Positions 24,801 to 37,200 of a DNA stretch of 64,000 nt are shown here, one piece after another; within the stretch, counting starts at the first letter, position 1, and the number at the start of each line of letters is the position of its first letter. The DNA is from Sebastes aleutianus. Lineage: Eukaryota; Chordata; Actinopteri; Perciformes; Sebastidae. The notes beneath the pieces were generated by a model. It had not been told where the DNA came from. It made no database searches and worked only from the letters and a program-made list of their open reading frames with translations. Position numbers and translations under genes: made by a program. The DNA is taken from assembly GCA_916700875.1 (NCBI GenBank), contig CAKAKS010000001.1, positions 16,892,461 to 16,956,460 of the forward strand, in the 5' to 3' direction.

Positions 24801-27800
24801 ATTTTGTTCAGTTCAATAAAATTATTATATACATTTTTATTCCTGTAGTAAAGTATGTCCCATTCTGGTTGTAGAACAGCAGAGGGAGGTTAGTAACACC
24901 ACAATTTTATGTACATTTAATGTTATTATGGCACTTAATGAAAGTGGCTTTAGCATCACTTAGAGCATAAACCATAAACAATGTGTGCAACATACTCAAA
25001 CTTGTGATCAATAAATACTGTACATCCAATGATATTGCTGCTTTCAATTAATGGAGGTCATTCATTTAACTGATGTCAAAAAGGTGAAGGTCTGAGGCGC
25101 GGCAAAACAAGATGGCTTCCCTTACAGACAAAGGAAATGCGAGAGCATCTGAACTGTTTTTGTGGTGAGAACACAAAATCCAAGCATGTAGATGCTGTGC
25201 CCTCTAACAGGAAACCAACACACAGCTCTCGCCTTCACTCATCTCTGTATTGAGTTACATTTTAAACAATGTAAACAAAACGCACTCAGCTTCAGGACCA
25301 CAGTTATCGTGAATAAATTATCTCTTTAAATTGTGTTTTTGTACCATTCTCAAAATGATCTACATTGTACTACAGCTTGAAGTTATACTTATGATATGTA
25401 TTAGAACTTTTTTGGATCACTAGACACATGAACAGACCTCTAACAGTGATAAAATAAACAAACGCATAGATATGAATGTAGCCAAGCTTAAATGCCAATG
25501 ACAGGGTAAACTGTATGAATGTACAGGGAACAGTCCGACTCTACGGCAGGACCACGAGGTTACAGGTAGGGTCGAGTAACGTTACCGATTCCCGTCGATA
25601 TGCGTTTCCCCACCTGAACCAACTCTTATCCCTAACCCTAACTACTGAGGGAGCGCTATCATTTTAACAGGAGAGAAACACTATTCAACGGGGGAACAGA
25701 CGTCAACATAACACCGGCAGCTAGTGTAGTGTGTTGACCTCGAATAGTTAAAGTTAGGCATTGACCTAAAATATTTAAGGTTATGCATTAGTTAAGGTTA
25801 GGATATGTCCTCGAGCAACGAGTCCCTCCAGAGTTTTTGCAAGCTTTCGCAATTACTAGGTTACCCTCTAGACACAACCAGAGGAGCAGGCTTTATGACC
25901 TATACTGCAGCCAGCCACCAGGGGGCAAATTACATGTTTTGGCTTCACTTTTGGGAGGTTGTGGCTAGATGGGAACTAGCAAACTGGGGAAACTCTTGTG
26001 AGATTGTTACGATTAGGCACCGATCTTGAATAGTTAAGGTTAGGCATTGATCTTAAGTGGTTAAGGTTAGAGGCATTGCCCTAGAGTGGTTAAGGTTATG
26101 CATTGGTTAATGTTAGGCATTGACCTTGAGTAGGTAAGGTTAGGTATTGGTTAAGGTTAGGATAGGTCGTTGGGCAGTGAGTCGCACAAGAGTTTTTGCG
26201 AGCATTCTCAATTAGCAGGTTACCTTCTAGACACGACCAGCAGAGCGTGATCCCCTACTGGAGCCCCAAGGCATTGCCAACAGATCAACGCACAATTAAC
26301 CCACACAGTCAAGGATCTGTATCTGTATCTGCATTCCTCTTTTGTATCACTTGCAGCATAATCTTAACAGTGACCGGTATCAATATATATTTACAAAAAA
26401 TGTAATTACTTGTCCTGAAAAAAGTAACAACTGACACAAGAGAGGAATTGGCTTTTCTCCAAATTAAATATTTTTGCCTGAAAATAAATTATTCTTGGCT
26501 GTCACATACTTAATCTTGTCTCTCACATAGGCCTACTTATTCACACAGAAACTCCTTCAATTATCAGAATCCCCAGAAGGAACCAGTTAATTCGCGCTGG
26601 TCCTTTTTGGTTCCAAAACAATTTAATACAATGTAAAATATTTTTATATGCAGAGAAAGCTCGTATTAATAATTCAGTGTTTTGCCTCTTGACTGTGGAA
26701 ATTATCATCCACTCTTATTGTATCATTAGCATAAAGACTTGGATATAAACAAAGGATGATCCACACCCTTCATGCAGCCTTTCAACCTCCTGTAGTTCTA
26801 TCATAGAGTTTATTTGAATAATGCAGTGACTTGAACATTTTACGATGCGTATTTCTTGATCTTATAGTAGTTGTGGGAAAATCCTTGTCTTTGTAATAAT
26901 CATAATCTTTGTCTATACTGTGTTGTTGTTTGGCATGTGCGAAGAAAAGTAAAAGTGACATTCTCAGCTAATTTTAGTAGAAATGACTAGTTAGCTGTAA
27001 CTCCCTCACCAATGCTTCTGTCAATGACTTACAAGCATTTGTGAGTGTAAATAAAAAAGTGTGTGTTTCATCCTCGGCTTTAAATATGTTATCAATGATC
27101 AGAGAATGGAGGCAATGTGCAGTCTGAGAGGGGAAGATATTTTCAGATCAATGCCTGTCCCCATTAAATATTATGGCCAGTTATGGTTTAGGTAGATATA
27201 GTGGACACAATAGCTGGATAAGTCCACTCTTCCAAACCTGCAGTGGGAGGTTTGTGGAGGCGGATGAGAGATTTTACAATATTGAAATCCATCAGTTTGA
27301 GTGCAAGCTTCTCCTCTCACCTTTTGTCATGGAAGTGGAAATTAGAAAACGAGTACAGAAAGACCGTGCTGCGTTTTCATTTTCATGTATTTCACAGGAA
27401 TACAAGTTCACTGTAATTCTGTTATGTCAGTGTGTAAGCTTGCAGTGATAACAAACACAGTGTTAATAGGGAGCTCAGGTGCAGAACATTAACATTGATT
27501 CCAATGTAGAAATCCATAAATCCAGACCAGATGCTAAGCAGTATCAAGCAGTTAGGATAAGGCTTGTTGTGGTTCACAATCTTCCATGGTTCACAATCCA
27601 TTTCTAAATCCAATTACCACCTGCCCTTTGGGCATATAGAGCTTCCTTTGACAACTGGATCATAATAAAGTACTTAAAAACACCCAGATCCAATAGTGTA
27701 CACAGAATACTCTATAGTAACCATTTTGGATATGGGGACCGGCAAGCTAGCAAAGAGTGGTGGGTGGGTGTGGTTCTTTGTAATTCAAAAATCCAAAATG

Positions 27801-27818
27801 CATCTAATCTATGAATAT
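21816..27818. other. Intergenic sequence, no gene supported
   Basis: No conserved protein or RNA gene could be recognised. ORFs here are short, lack family motifs and overlap each other. Recognisable contents are a TG run near 23460, a GTTAAGGTTAGG-rich stretch at 25735-26250, and a possible fish dispersed-repeat fragment with gccagccaccagggggc near 25910. A candidate noncoding exon at 22750-23034 is reported as a finding only. Confidence 0.6.
25735..26250 (+). repeat. Degenerate GTTAAGGTTAGGCATT repeats plus a duplicated 100-bp module
   Basis: Short blocks of ttaaggttaggcattgacct recur through the stretch. A longer module ending gttacc(c/t)tctagacac is present twice, at about 25791-25892 and 26150-26250. 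The copies share gagtttttgc and aggttacc but are clearly diverged. The block resembles the telomere repeat only loosely. Confidence 0.7.
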
Positions 27819-28516
27819 TAGGGCTGTCAATCAATTAAAATATTTAATCACGATTAATCACATGATGGTCCATAGTTAATTGCAATAAATCGTAAATAAC
27901 TAATTTTTTATCTGTTCAAAATGTACCTTAAAAGAAGATTTGTCAAGTATTTAATAAGCAAATATGCTTGCTTTATGCAAATGTATGTCTATATTTATTA
28001 TTGGAATTCAATTAACAACACAAACAATCACAAATATTGTCCAGAAACCCTCACAGGTACTGCATTTAGCATAAAAAATATGTTCAAATCATAACATGAA
28101 AAACTGCAGCCCAACAGGCAACAACAGCTGTCAGTGTGTCAGTGTGTTGTCTTGACTATGACTTGCCCCAAACTGCATGTGATTATCATAAAGTGGGCAT
28201 GTCTGTAAAGGGGAAACTCGTGGGTACCCATAGAACCCATTTTCATTCACATATCTTGAGGTCAGAGGTCAAGGGACCTCTTGAAAATGGCCATGCCAGT
28301 TTTTTCTCGCCAAAATTTAGCATAAGTTTGGAGCGTTATTTAACCTCCTTTGCGACAAGCTAGTATGACACGGTTGGTACCAATGGATTCCTTAGGTTTT
28401 GTAGTTTCAAGCTTTGAAATTGAGCACGCTACAACCTAAAAAACGCAAGTTTTAATTAGAAATTGGTGGTGACAAAACAAATTTGCATTATTATCGCGTT
28501 AACGTTGACAGCGCTA
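27819..28516 (+). mobile_element. GGGCTGTCAA-family MITE, copy 1
   Basis: It starts tagggctgtcaatcaatt and ends cgcgttaacgttgacagcgct, a degraded inverted-repeat pair. The interior (ctcacaggtactgcatttag, cttgaggtcagaggtcaagg, tggattccttaggttttgta) is shared with copies at 44557, 57336 and 50986. It is non-coding. The flanking TA suggests a TA-targeting element, but the superfamily is not proven. Confidence 0.75.
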
Positions 28517-28556
28517 GTAATAATCATTGTTTTGCGAATGCAATAGATAACTTCAA

Positions 28557-28806
28557 CTTCCAGTTTTTCCTCGCCAAAATTTAGCGTACGTTTGGAGCTT
28601 TATTTAGCCTCATCACGACAAGCTGGTATGACATGGTTGGTATCAATGGATTCCTTAGGTTTTTCTACTTTCATATGATATAAGTATCTTCACTCTAGCT
28701 TTGATACTGAGCCCGTATCAAGTTGTTTAACACATTAAACAAATTAGTGGTGTTAAAACAAATTTGCGTCAACGCGTTATTATCACGTTAATTTTGACAA
28801 CCCTAA
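28557..28806 (+). mobile_element. GGGCTGTCAA-family MITE, 3' fragment directly behind copy 1
   Basis: It repeats only the second half of the element, from ccagtttttcctcgccaaaa through tggattccttaggtttttct to ttaattttgacaaccctaa. It is a diverged partial copy in the same orientation as copy 1 and 40 bp behind it. Confidence 0.7.
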
Positions 28807-28847
28807 TGAATACGCAAATGTGTCTGACACAAGATGTCCTCTCATAG

Positions 28848-29270
28848 GGATTTGTATTGGCAAGAATCTGGCGATACGATACATATCATGATATAGGGGT
28901 CAATATGTATTCGATATATTGTGATACTGTAAGTAAGGTGTTATATTGCAATTTTTTTATAAAATTTTAGGAGAACTGTCGTAGTATAAAGAACACATCA
29001 CCATATGCATAAAATCTGAGTAAAAAAGTTTTGTTTTTTATGCAATCAGAACAGTGAGATCTGCATTTGCATTTATCACAGTCTCTGTAACATCCAACAT
29101 CATCGCACTACTTTGAGAGGGCACATATCTTTGCAAATTAAATAAAGTATTGACCGCATCAATCTTCGTAAACTATTAATTAAAAATCGATTTTGAGAAT
29201 CGATATTGTATCACAAAACATAATATTGCCCTACTCGATATTTTTCAATATATTTTTACACCCCTATCCT
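28848..29270 (+). mobile_element. Old interspersed repeat with gatacgatac / cgatatattgtgatac motifs
   Basis: The ends are short and inverted-like (tagggatttgta and tttttacacccctat). The interior has runs of cgatacgat and tcgatatt typical of a dispersed fish element. A related fragment lies at about 51130-51240. No ORF is present, and the class is unknown. Confidence 0.5.
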
Positions 29271-30330
29271 CTACTTCACTAAAAAGTCAACTCTCAGTGT
29301 GTATGCATTGGAGGCATCTTATTTCCACATCACAATTGCGCATAGATTTAAAGTGAGCACAGAGAAAACGTTACCCTTCATAGCCTGCATCATTCTGCAC
29401 AGTGAACGGGGGATGATCGGCTCCTGTCAGATAACATCTCTGCAGCCCGGTAACCCGCTGTATGCGGTTGCGGCCCGGCGGTTGAGAATCACTGCCCTAC
29501 ATCATACCACCGTGCTGTTTTCATATGCTGGTGATGTCCTCAGCATTGATCAATTGTCCCCATATTACCTTGTGTTCTGTCCCAGCGTCCCTTTGCCTTT
29601 GGAGTTAATGTGTGGGATCTCAATTACCTGCATGGTGCAGTGTTAACCTTATGCAGAATCTATTTTTGAAATGCAAAAGACTGAAGCCCTGACCGGGGAA
29701 GAGGCAGCTTACTGACCTTGAAGATTCATCAGTATGTAGTTTCTCACTTGTAATCGCAGGGGGGGATTTCAAGACAGTGACTGAAGGAGAATATTTTTTC
29801 TGCATGGCTACATACACTGAGACAGTCCCCCATGGGACTCTGTTTGATGTGAGAATAGCAGACTGCACACAGATGTGTGTTAGTGTGAGATACATTTCAC
29901 TTGCCTTGAAGAATGTGTGTGTTGATGAGTGTTGGTTATTTATGAGAGAGTTATTAATGTATCCTGCTTTTCTATTCACGGATGAGCTTGCGTGTGTATC
30001 TACATACATTAATGGATTACAAGCTCCTGCTACAGTAATAGTCCTGATGGCACAGTGTTGTTAGTAGTCTTCCTCTTTCCTTCCTTGAGCAAGCAGTGAT
30101 TTACTTTGTGAAGGTGTGACCTCATCATCCTGGCTCTATGATACCCCACCTCCCCCTCGCAGCAAGAGAAGGCAACCCTGTTATCACACACACACACACC
30201 ACACACACTTTTACAGGGACACAGCGGCAGAGGGGACTGGGCAGGGCTTGGGAGATTTTCTCATTTTATTTTCAGAGTATATATGTCTATCCCTCAGAGT
30301 GGGTGTGTGTGTGTGTGTGAATGTGTGTGT
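29271..30330. other. Sequence upstream of klhl4, no gene supported
   Basis: No conserved ORF was found. The part at about 29440-29500 (ggcccggcggttgagaatcactg) looks like the end of a hAT-type element. CA/TG runs occur near 30190 and 30300. The klhl4 promoter probably lies towards the right end of this stretch, but I see no clear core promoter motif. Confidence 0.5.
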
Positions 30331-30370
30331 GCAGAGGAGAGACAAGCAGAGAGGGAGAGAGAGTGAGAGA

Positions 30371-30424
<54 letters not shown>

Positions 30425-30600
30425 AACAGGGGAGACGAAGGGGAGGGAGTGTGGATCATGCATGTGCATTAACTCAGCTCCAGCGGCACAGCAGCAGCAG
30501 CAGCAGCAAACAGAAACAGCAGCAGCACAGGAGGGAAAGAAAGAGAGATAGAGAGAGAGAGAAAGACAGAGGGGGAGAGTTGGAGGGAGGGTAGTAGTCT
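30331..30600 (+). repeat. klhl4: Polypurine (GA)n and CAG tract in the klhl4 leader/promoter region
   Basis: A long GA/GAGA run centred on 30360-30420 is followed by cagcagcagcagcagc near 30492 and more purine-rich sequence to about 30590. It lies 230-500 bp before the klhl4 start codon, so it is either promoter or 5'UTR. The ORFs predicted here are simple-sequence artefacts. Confidence 0.85.
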
Positions 30601-30829
30601 CAGGCACAGGAACAAAAGCTGCAGAGGACTGCTTTCCATCTCCACTAAAAGAACAACGGAGGAGTAATAGAAGAAGGAGGGGGTGGTCATGATAGTAGTG
30701 AGACAATAACGGAAGAGAAGAGGCACATTGTAGTCAGTGAGGACTGAAATCAAGGCTCTTCTCTCCTCTGCTCTCCATGTTTTTGGGGACTCAACGTACC
30801 ATTGCCTTCGTCTCCAAACCCAGAGGAGG

Positions 30830-31287
30830 ATGTCTGTGTCGGGGAAGAAGGAATTTGACGTGAAGCAGATCCTCAGGCTCCGCTGGCGCTGGTTCAGCCA
30901 TTCATCCCAAGGTTCGGCTGGCGGTGGAGGAGGCAGCGGCGGCGGGGTGGGAGGTTACATTCAGCAGGATGGCCTGGACCACAGAGGGACGCCCGTCCAG
31001 GGCCGGCTGAAGAGTCACTCACGGGAGAGAGGCGTTGGAGGACTACGGAAGAATAACAGCCCGGTCCACAGCATCTTGGCACAGACGACAGGGCCCACAC
31101 CTGTCTACGTCAGAGCGGGTCAACAATCATGGCATCAGCAGAACACCATCCAGGGTCTCCAGGTCAACGAGGAATCTTCAAAGAGCAGCTCCTCGCCGAG
31201 CACCACGAGGAAAGAGGACGCCATCACCGGCCAGGAAGATGTGAAGAACAGCACAGAGGAACCTGCAGAGGTGGAGGCCAGAGAGAG
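30830..31287 (+). CDS. klhl4: klhl4 coding exon 1 (N-terminal region)
   Basis: It encodes residues 1-152 plus two bases of codon 153. It begins with the conserved KLHL4/5 N-terminal block (KKEFDVKQIL, RWRWF), then a Gly-rich run at residues 28-42, the GTPVQGRLKSHSR block, and a polar low-complexity tail. The donor is AG|GTATGA. The reading frame is open upstream but has no ATG. Confidence 0.93.
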
Positions 31288-34200
31288 GTATGACTGTTAG
31301 GTGACAGAGATTTATTATGTGGCGTCACATCAGTCACATTGCATAACGTATGCTCAATTAAAAACCAGATTATGGGATGCTATTTTGGGAAGACATGGCT
31401 CCCTCGTTTCATAGTGAAAGAAGATGAAATCTGCATCTAATTGAGAAAGTCTGACGCCTGAGGCAGCACCCGAGGATTAAGAAGTAAGAATGTTTTGTTG
31501 TGATCAGGAAAAATTAGCACAACCCCGCTTTAAACAGGAAATGCTGCTGACATAGCACACAACAGCTATACTTAGCATCTGTTTTCAACATTTCTGAGAC
31601 TAAATACACGCATATATGAAGAGTATACAGCTTTTTAACTTTGTTCAATATTTGCACTTCCACCCTGCATGTAGATCCTTTAATTAAACTAAGATTAAAT
31701 TATCTGCACGGCTCTCAATTTCCAGTTTACTCTGGCTCGGCAGCTGCCACCATGGCTCACCTGGGGAAAGCTCACTCTCATTGTCCACAGCATGTTGGGC
31801 AGGACAAACCAATAAAGCATCCTTTTAATTATTCAAAGGATGGACCGAAAGCCAGGGCATTTTTTTCTGCTCCCTTGTCTGTGTTGTGGTCCAGATTACA
31901 TGCACTGTATGACTTTGCCTGATTCCTCCAGAGTATTTAGTATTTTACACATTACACTAATGCATTCTTCCATAGAGTTAAAAGAGGATGGCGGGAAAGA
32001 GCCATTACATCAAGTAACACGTACCGGACCTATAAAAAGAAGAAGCAGTGCAATCACATGAATTATAGACTGCTACTACAACCACTTTATGAGCCAAAAG
32101 CTATCATTGCTAGTGGCTGGCACAAGTGATTTAATTTATTTCCTGCTAACATCTTGCCCAAACCCTGATGCCAAACTCTCAGGGTCATACATGTTTTTCC
32201 AGCTATAAATCCCACCCCCTGCTTTTCCAGGTTGTGTTTTTTTCCCCCCTGTCTTCCCTGTGATGCTACATCTTCCTCCAGGAAGTAAACAGGTTAGAGA
32301 TGTGTGTGTGTGTGTGTGTGTGTGCTGTCTGGCAGAACACTAAAAGCACCTCACGTCAAGGATGAAAAGACCAAGTCTGCCTTTTATCTTGTCTGTGACA
32401 TTCTGAGGTGATTGGTCCTTAAGCTTTCCTGCGTGCTTTTGTTCCATGATGAAATGAAACAATGAAAGTGAAACCTGTCCCTTTGTCTTATAAAGAGCTC
32501 ACCATGATACCATACCATAAACAGGTAATTCCAAATACACACTCTCTGTCTGCTGTCAAAAATGTGTCAATGTGGAATAAATGAATGCCACGGGCAGTCA
32601 GTGGACGGTCGAGTTCCCTGAACAGAACATGAATTATTCCTAGTTAAGATACAGTTTTGGAATCGGCTCGACGTTCTGCTCTCCGTGTTGGTATAATTGG
32701 CAGATGTTCATGTTTTGGGGTCCCTGTATGTGAAAAGTGCATGCATAAAAGATGTGCCTCACAGTAAAAAAATGTGTAACGCTCCAGCTCTCAAGGGGGA
32801 CCTTGAGTTCACGCTGGCCATGTAAAATACAGCACAGCTATCATATTTTGACAATGATACTGAAATATTAAAATGGTTCTGCTCCGGTGGATCATAAAAT
32901 ATATCCTTAGCTCAGCTATACTTAGTTGTAGAGATTCATCCATTCATGAATTTGATAATCAGCAAAGGAAGCTGACATACAAAGTATTTTTAATGGTTTT
33001 ATTTTCTGTCCCGCTCAAATCGTCCATCCTTCTAAATAACGAAGTATCATTAAAAATATTCACAGCCAGTTCCCTCACTTCCTCCTTTCATTGAAATAAA
33101 TTAATCACCCTGTCAGGACCTCTTTTACATCATTATTAAATCAAGGAATTTGTGATTTCTGAACATGCAGTGGGTTGAATAGCAAGCGAGACTGCAACAA
33201 TTAGTTTTAGGGATGCACCGATACCGGATTGGATATCAGGCCGATACTGACTCAAATAGCTAGATTGGGTATCGGTGACAATGGGGCTGATCTATTCATT
33301 TCAATTTTATGTTTATAAACTATGAACATTATAGACTGGAATTTAAATTCCTGTTTAAATTTTGACCAATTTGTTGCTGCATTAAAACGGTTTACACCTG
33401 AATTGTAATTCCTCTTAATTTTGAGGTTTTTTTTCCAAGTTGCTGGTGTACGATTTATTATTTTAATTATATATATCAATTCACTAAATTAATATCTATA
33501 TATTTATTTGTTATATTTAGTTTTATGAAGTTAAGAAAGCAATGTCAAGCCTGATGTTGCCTTACACATAAATGAATGACCCCAGTCACTTCCACACAGT
33601 GAGGCATACAGCTTATCAATTAAACACTGGTATCGTATTGGTACTCGATATCGGCCGATACCCAGAGCCCTGGTATCGGTATCGGGACTGTAAATGTCAG
33701 ATCGGTGCATCCCTAATTAGTTTGACTTGAGATAAATACATATTTGCGTGTGGCATGGTGGCATGTTACAATCAAGTTCGTCTATAATGGAAATGCAGTC
33801 ACTCGATAACTGTGAAGTTGCTGGAATGTTTGGCCGAGCGCTGCATCTGTAGATGTACAAAGTTGCACCGTGAATTAGGCCAGTGACTGCCTGACACATC
33901 ATGGCTTGCATGTTCTTCAGCGGCTAAGCAGATGTGTGGATGTCACTGAGATATGCACATTCATTTACTCCACCAGCTGGGTGGCCCTATTACATCTCAC
34001 ATCATAAATCCTTGACACATAATTTGTCACAATCCCTCAGGCTGAATGAAGAAATGAGTCCTGCTAGCTGTGAAAGAAAATACAAAAAGTTTTAGCCGTT
34101 CGTCTGTAGTTGGAAAATATGTGTCAGTCATTTTGTGGTGCCCCTCAGTGATTAGTTTCATTCACACAATGTCTACAGGAAATCCATCCCATCGGCTAAT

Positions 34201-37200
34201 TCAAACCTTTCATTGATTTCCATTGAGTTTCTCACTTTTGTTATTCGTATTTAAGATCGATGTCAAACTGAACTAACTGACAAAGTCAATGAAAACAGCT
34301 CATCCTAACTTGTGCGTATTGGAATAAACAATGTTAGCATATATTTAGGATTCTGCTTGGCTTTAATAATTGATGTTTGATGTTAATATGCTTAAGGATA
34401 AATGTATATGTTCACATTATGTGGCAGGAAGGTTTTTGTAAACATTAAAATTGAGCTAATGAAAGATCTTTTTCTTTATATTTAATGTAGTTAATTCTAA
34501 AAAACCACCTGGGTGCCATAAGTACTTATAATTTAGTTAATCTTTCTCATCTGACCATCTACAGAGTTGTTAAATCAAATGTAGTGAAGTAAGTAGCAGA
34601 TAATACCATGTTGTTTCCCACCCGTGCTCCTAATACTCTACAGTAAGCTATATACTGTATATTTGTTGTGTCCTCACGACTCTCATCCAAATAACCTCTC
34701 CCCATCATTGGCAGAGAATATATGACAGAAGTTAACCTGAATGGAATGGAAACCCTGACCTCTCCCACATAAACACTAACAGAGGCTTGAGTCAGCGGGC
34801 TGTTAGTTTGAATGATATCTCAATTCCCTCTCTGCCGCCTTGGAAAAGAAATACCACCACCTCTCCCCCTGTCAACAGCAGTAATTCAGATATTTGTTGG
34901 ATGTCTCATAACACCACAAGGCTTATAGGGTCTTGGTCTGCGTGTGACACATCCAGTGGAGGCGTCTTAAAAGAGGCTGTAAATTGCAAAATACAGTATA
35001 TCTGTTGTAATCTCAAAATTACATCCTCAGGAGATTTTGTATTTCGCATATAATTGATTTTGAGCGTTCTTTAACTTCGCCAAATCAGCATTCAGTACGC
35101 AACAAGGCCATCTCAGATGGAGGTTAAAGATAAAGGCAGAGTTTTCCGTAGCCCCTCCTCATGCTTTTGCAGGAGGTGGTGAACAGAGATAGAGCAGCAT
35201 TATATGCTGGACACATTCCTCATTTCTGTTCAAGTGCGGATCAGTCATTTTTTCTCCCCCAAATGGACCTAATTCAAAGGAAATAATCCCTGACACGGCT
35301 CTCTACAAATTTTACCCGGGCACTATTAGTAGGGGCCATGACTTCGTTCAACAGTTTCTGAGGCACTCGGTAATTTGCATTGAAAAAGAATCATAGTGGC
35401 GTGGACAACTGTGATCAAGCAGAAAATTTGATAGTGTCGACAAAAAAAATGTAACTAAATCATCTCCAACCGCAGGAAGGTGTTCAGTAGGCTGTTCTGT
35501 AATATGCATGGTTAGAATATATAATACCATTTAAAAGGGACTGTTTGTAACTTTTTACACGTATAAATCTACTGCCTCCGGGGCTGAAGCAGGAAAAGCC
35601 AACACTAGGATCAGCAGTGATTCATGGAGAGACCTTCGTCTGGTCAGCTAACATTACTGCCAAGCAGCTGAAATATAGAGTGATATTGTGGTTTTAGCTG
35701 ACGTGTGTCGCCTCACTGTTTTGAGCGATGCTCGTTCATGTCTATTTAGAGCGAGCAAGCGCGAGCCCAACGCTGACTTTCATTGACTAAACGGCCACAG
35801 GTGTCGCTGTTAACAAGCATTTCTGAAAGTTACAAATAGTCCCTTTAAGATCTGTAGTAGGATTTGGGGAAAATATAAATAATTTGCCCTGTTTTAGGGT
35901 CCCTCCCATCCCCAGCTCACCAAGCTAGATAGGTTGCAAATGCATATAGCATCTAAAGATCTAGATCTATAAATATCTAATATATACGGTACACCATGTG
36001 CGACCCAGGACCCACTGCTTTAATAATGTGGATTAATTTGTTTACCCACTAACATCAGATGTAAATAGATTACAACGATGTCAGTCTCATACACTAAGCA
36101 AGTTAACCTGCCATCAGCAAAGTAGTGAGAAGCTTTCTGCTAAGATCTGCACATTTTTCACTTACAGGACGCCCCCAGCCACCAACACACACACACACAC
36201 ACAGACTCACACACAGACTCACACACAATTTTAATCAGCATGACAATGCAGAGCTCAGCATTGTAATCACAACTGATCTATGAACAAGGACTGAAAATCT
36301 TATATGGAATTAAGATTTACCATTAAAATGTACCAAACCTGTACCCCTCTCAACGCAGTTCCAGTATTAATATGCTGTGCTTAACAACAGGGAAATTTAA
36401 TCTCTATTTTGAAATATATTCATCTCCTGGCACATTATTCCTCAGTGGCTCCAAGCAGATACTGTATTTCACTTGTGTGTGCAAGTCAATTATGGAGATT
36501 TTCATTATTAAACGAACAGATATTTCCACTGCTGATTTTTCATTTTTACTGTGCAAGATTTAACGCCTCTTGATGCAGTTTCTTAATATTCAAAACAGGA
36601 ATTGCTATGCCACCTGAGATGTTCATTAGCTGTTCGCAGACTTTCTGCTGACATGACTTCTCCACCATCACTTCTTCTTTACAACGTGTGCGGTTTTGGT
36701 AAAAAGCTGAGGGGAAAAGCTATAAGGGGGTAATATTTCATTTTCTGTTAAGTGCAGTGGCAATTTTCCACTGCACTTTCTAACATAAAGGGCCTGCTGG
36801 ACACATTCAGAGCAGATTTCAAAAGACATGGATCCCCTATGCAGCTCCATTTCCTCCATCATTATCAATATTAAATATGTCCGGTATAACAATGGTATCA
36901 GAAGAAGAATGACTGTTGCGAGGCCTCGGCGAGATAGTAAAGTGCAGAGAGGAAAATCTATTTCTGCACAGAGTTATCATCTCTGCCTCACTGCCGGGAT
37001 CAAGTTATTGCAGTCAGTGTGTATATTTCTTTCTGCACAAAGCCGAATGATAGTAATACCGACTGTCAAAGCACAGAGGCATAAAGATCTCATGGAATAT
37101 ATAGACTTGGAACATGCTGCATGAGGCTTTGTAGGAGTTGTTGGATTCCCAACCCAACCCAAGATACTCAGCAGCCTTCAGGGGCAAATGGCTGTTATAA

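Noticed and set aside
25580..26160. Interstitial telomere repeat
   Set aside because: The cctaaccctaac match at about 25630 is only a few units, and the rest (ttaaggttaggcatt) is not the vertebrate telomere hexamer.
30116..30753. Overlapping ORFs on both strands rich in RE, SL or Q
   Set aside because: They are translations of GA, CA and CAG simple repeats in the klhl4 upstream region.
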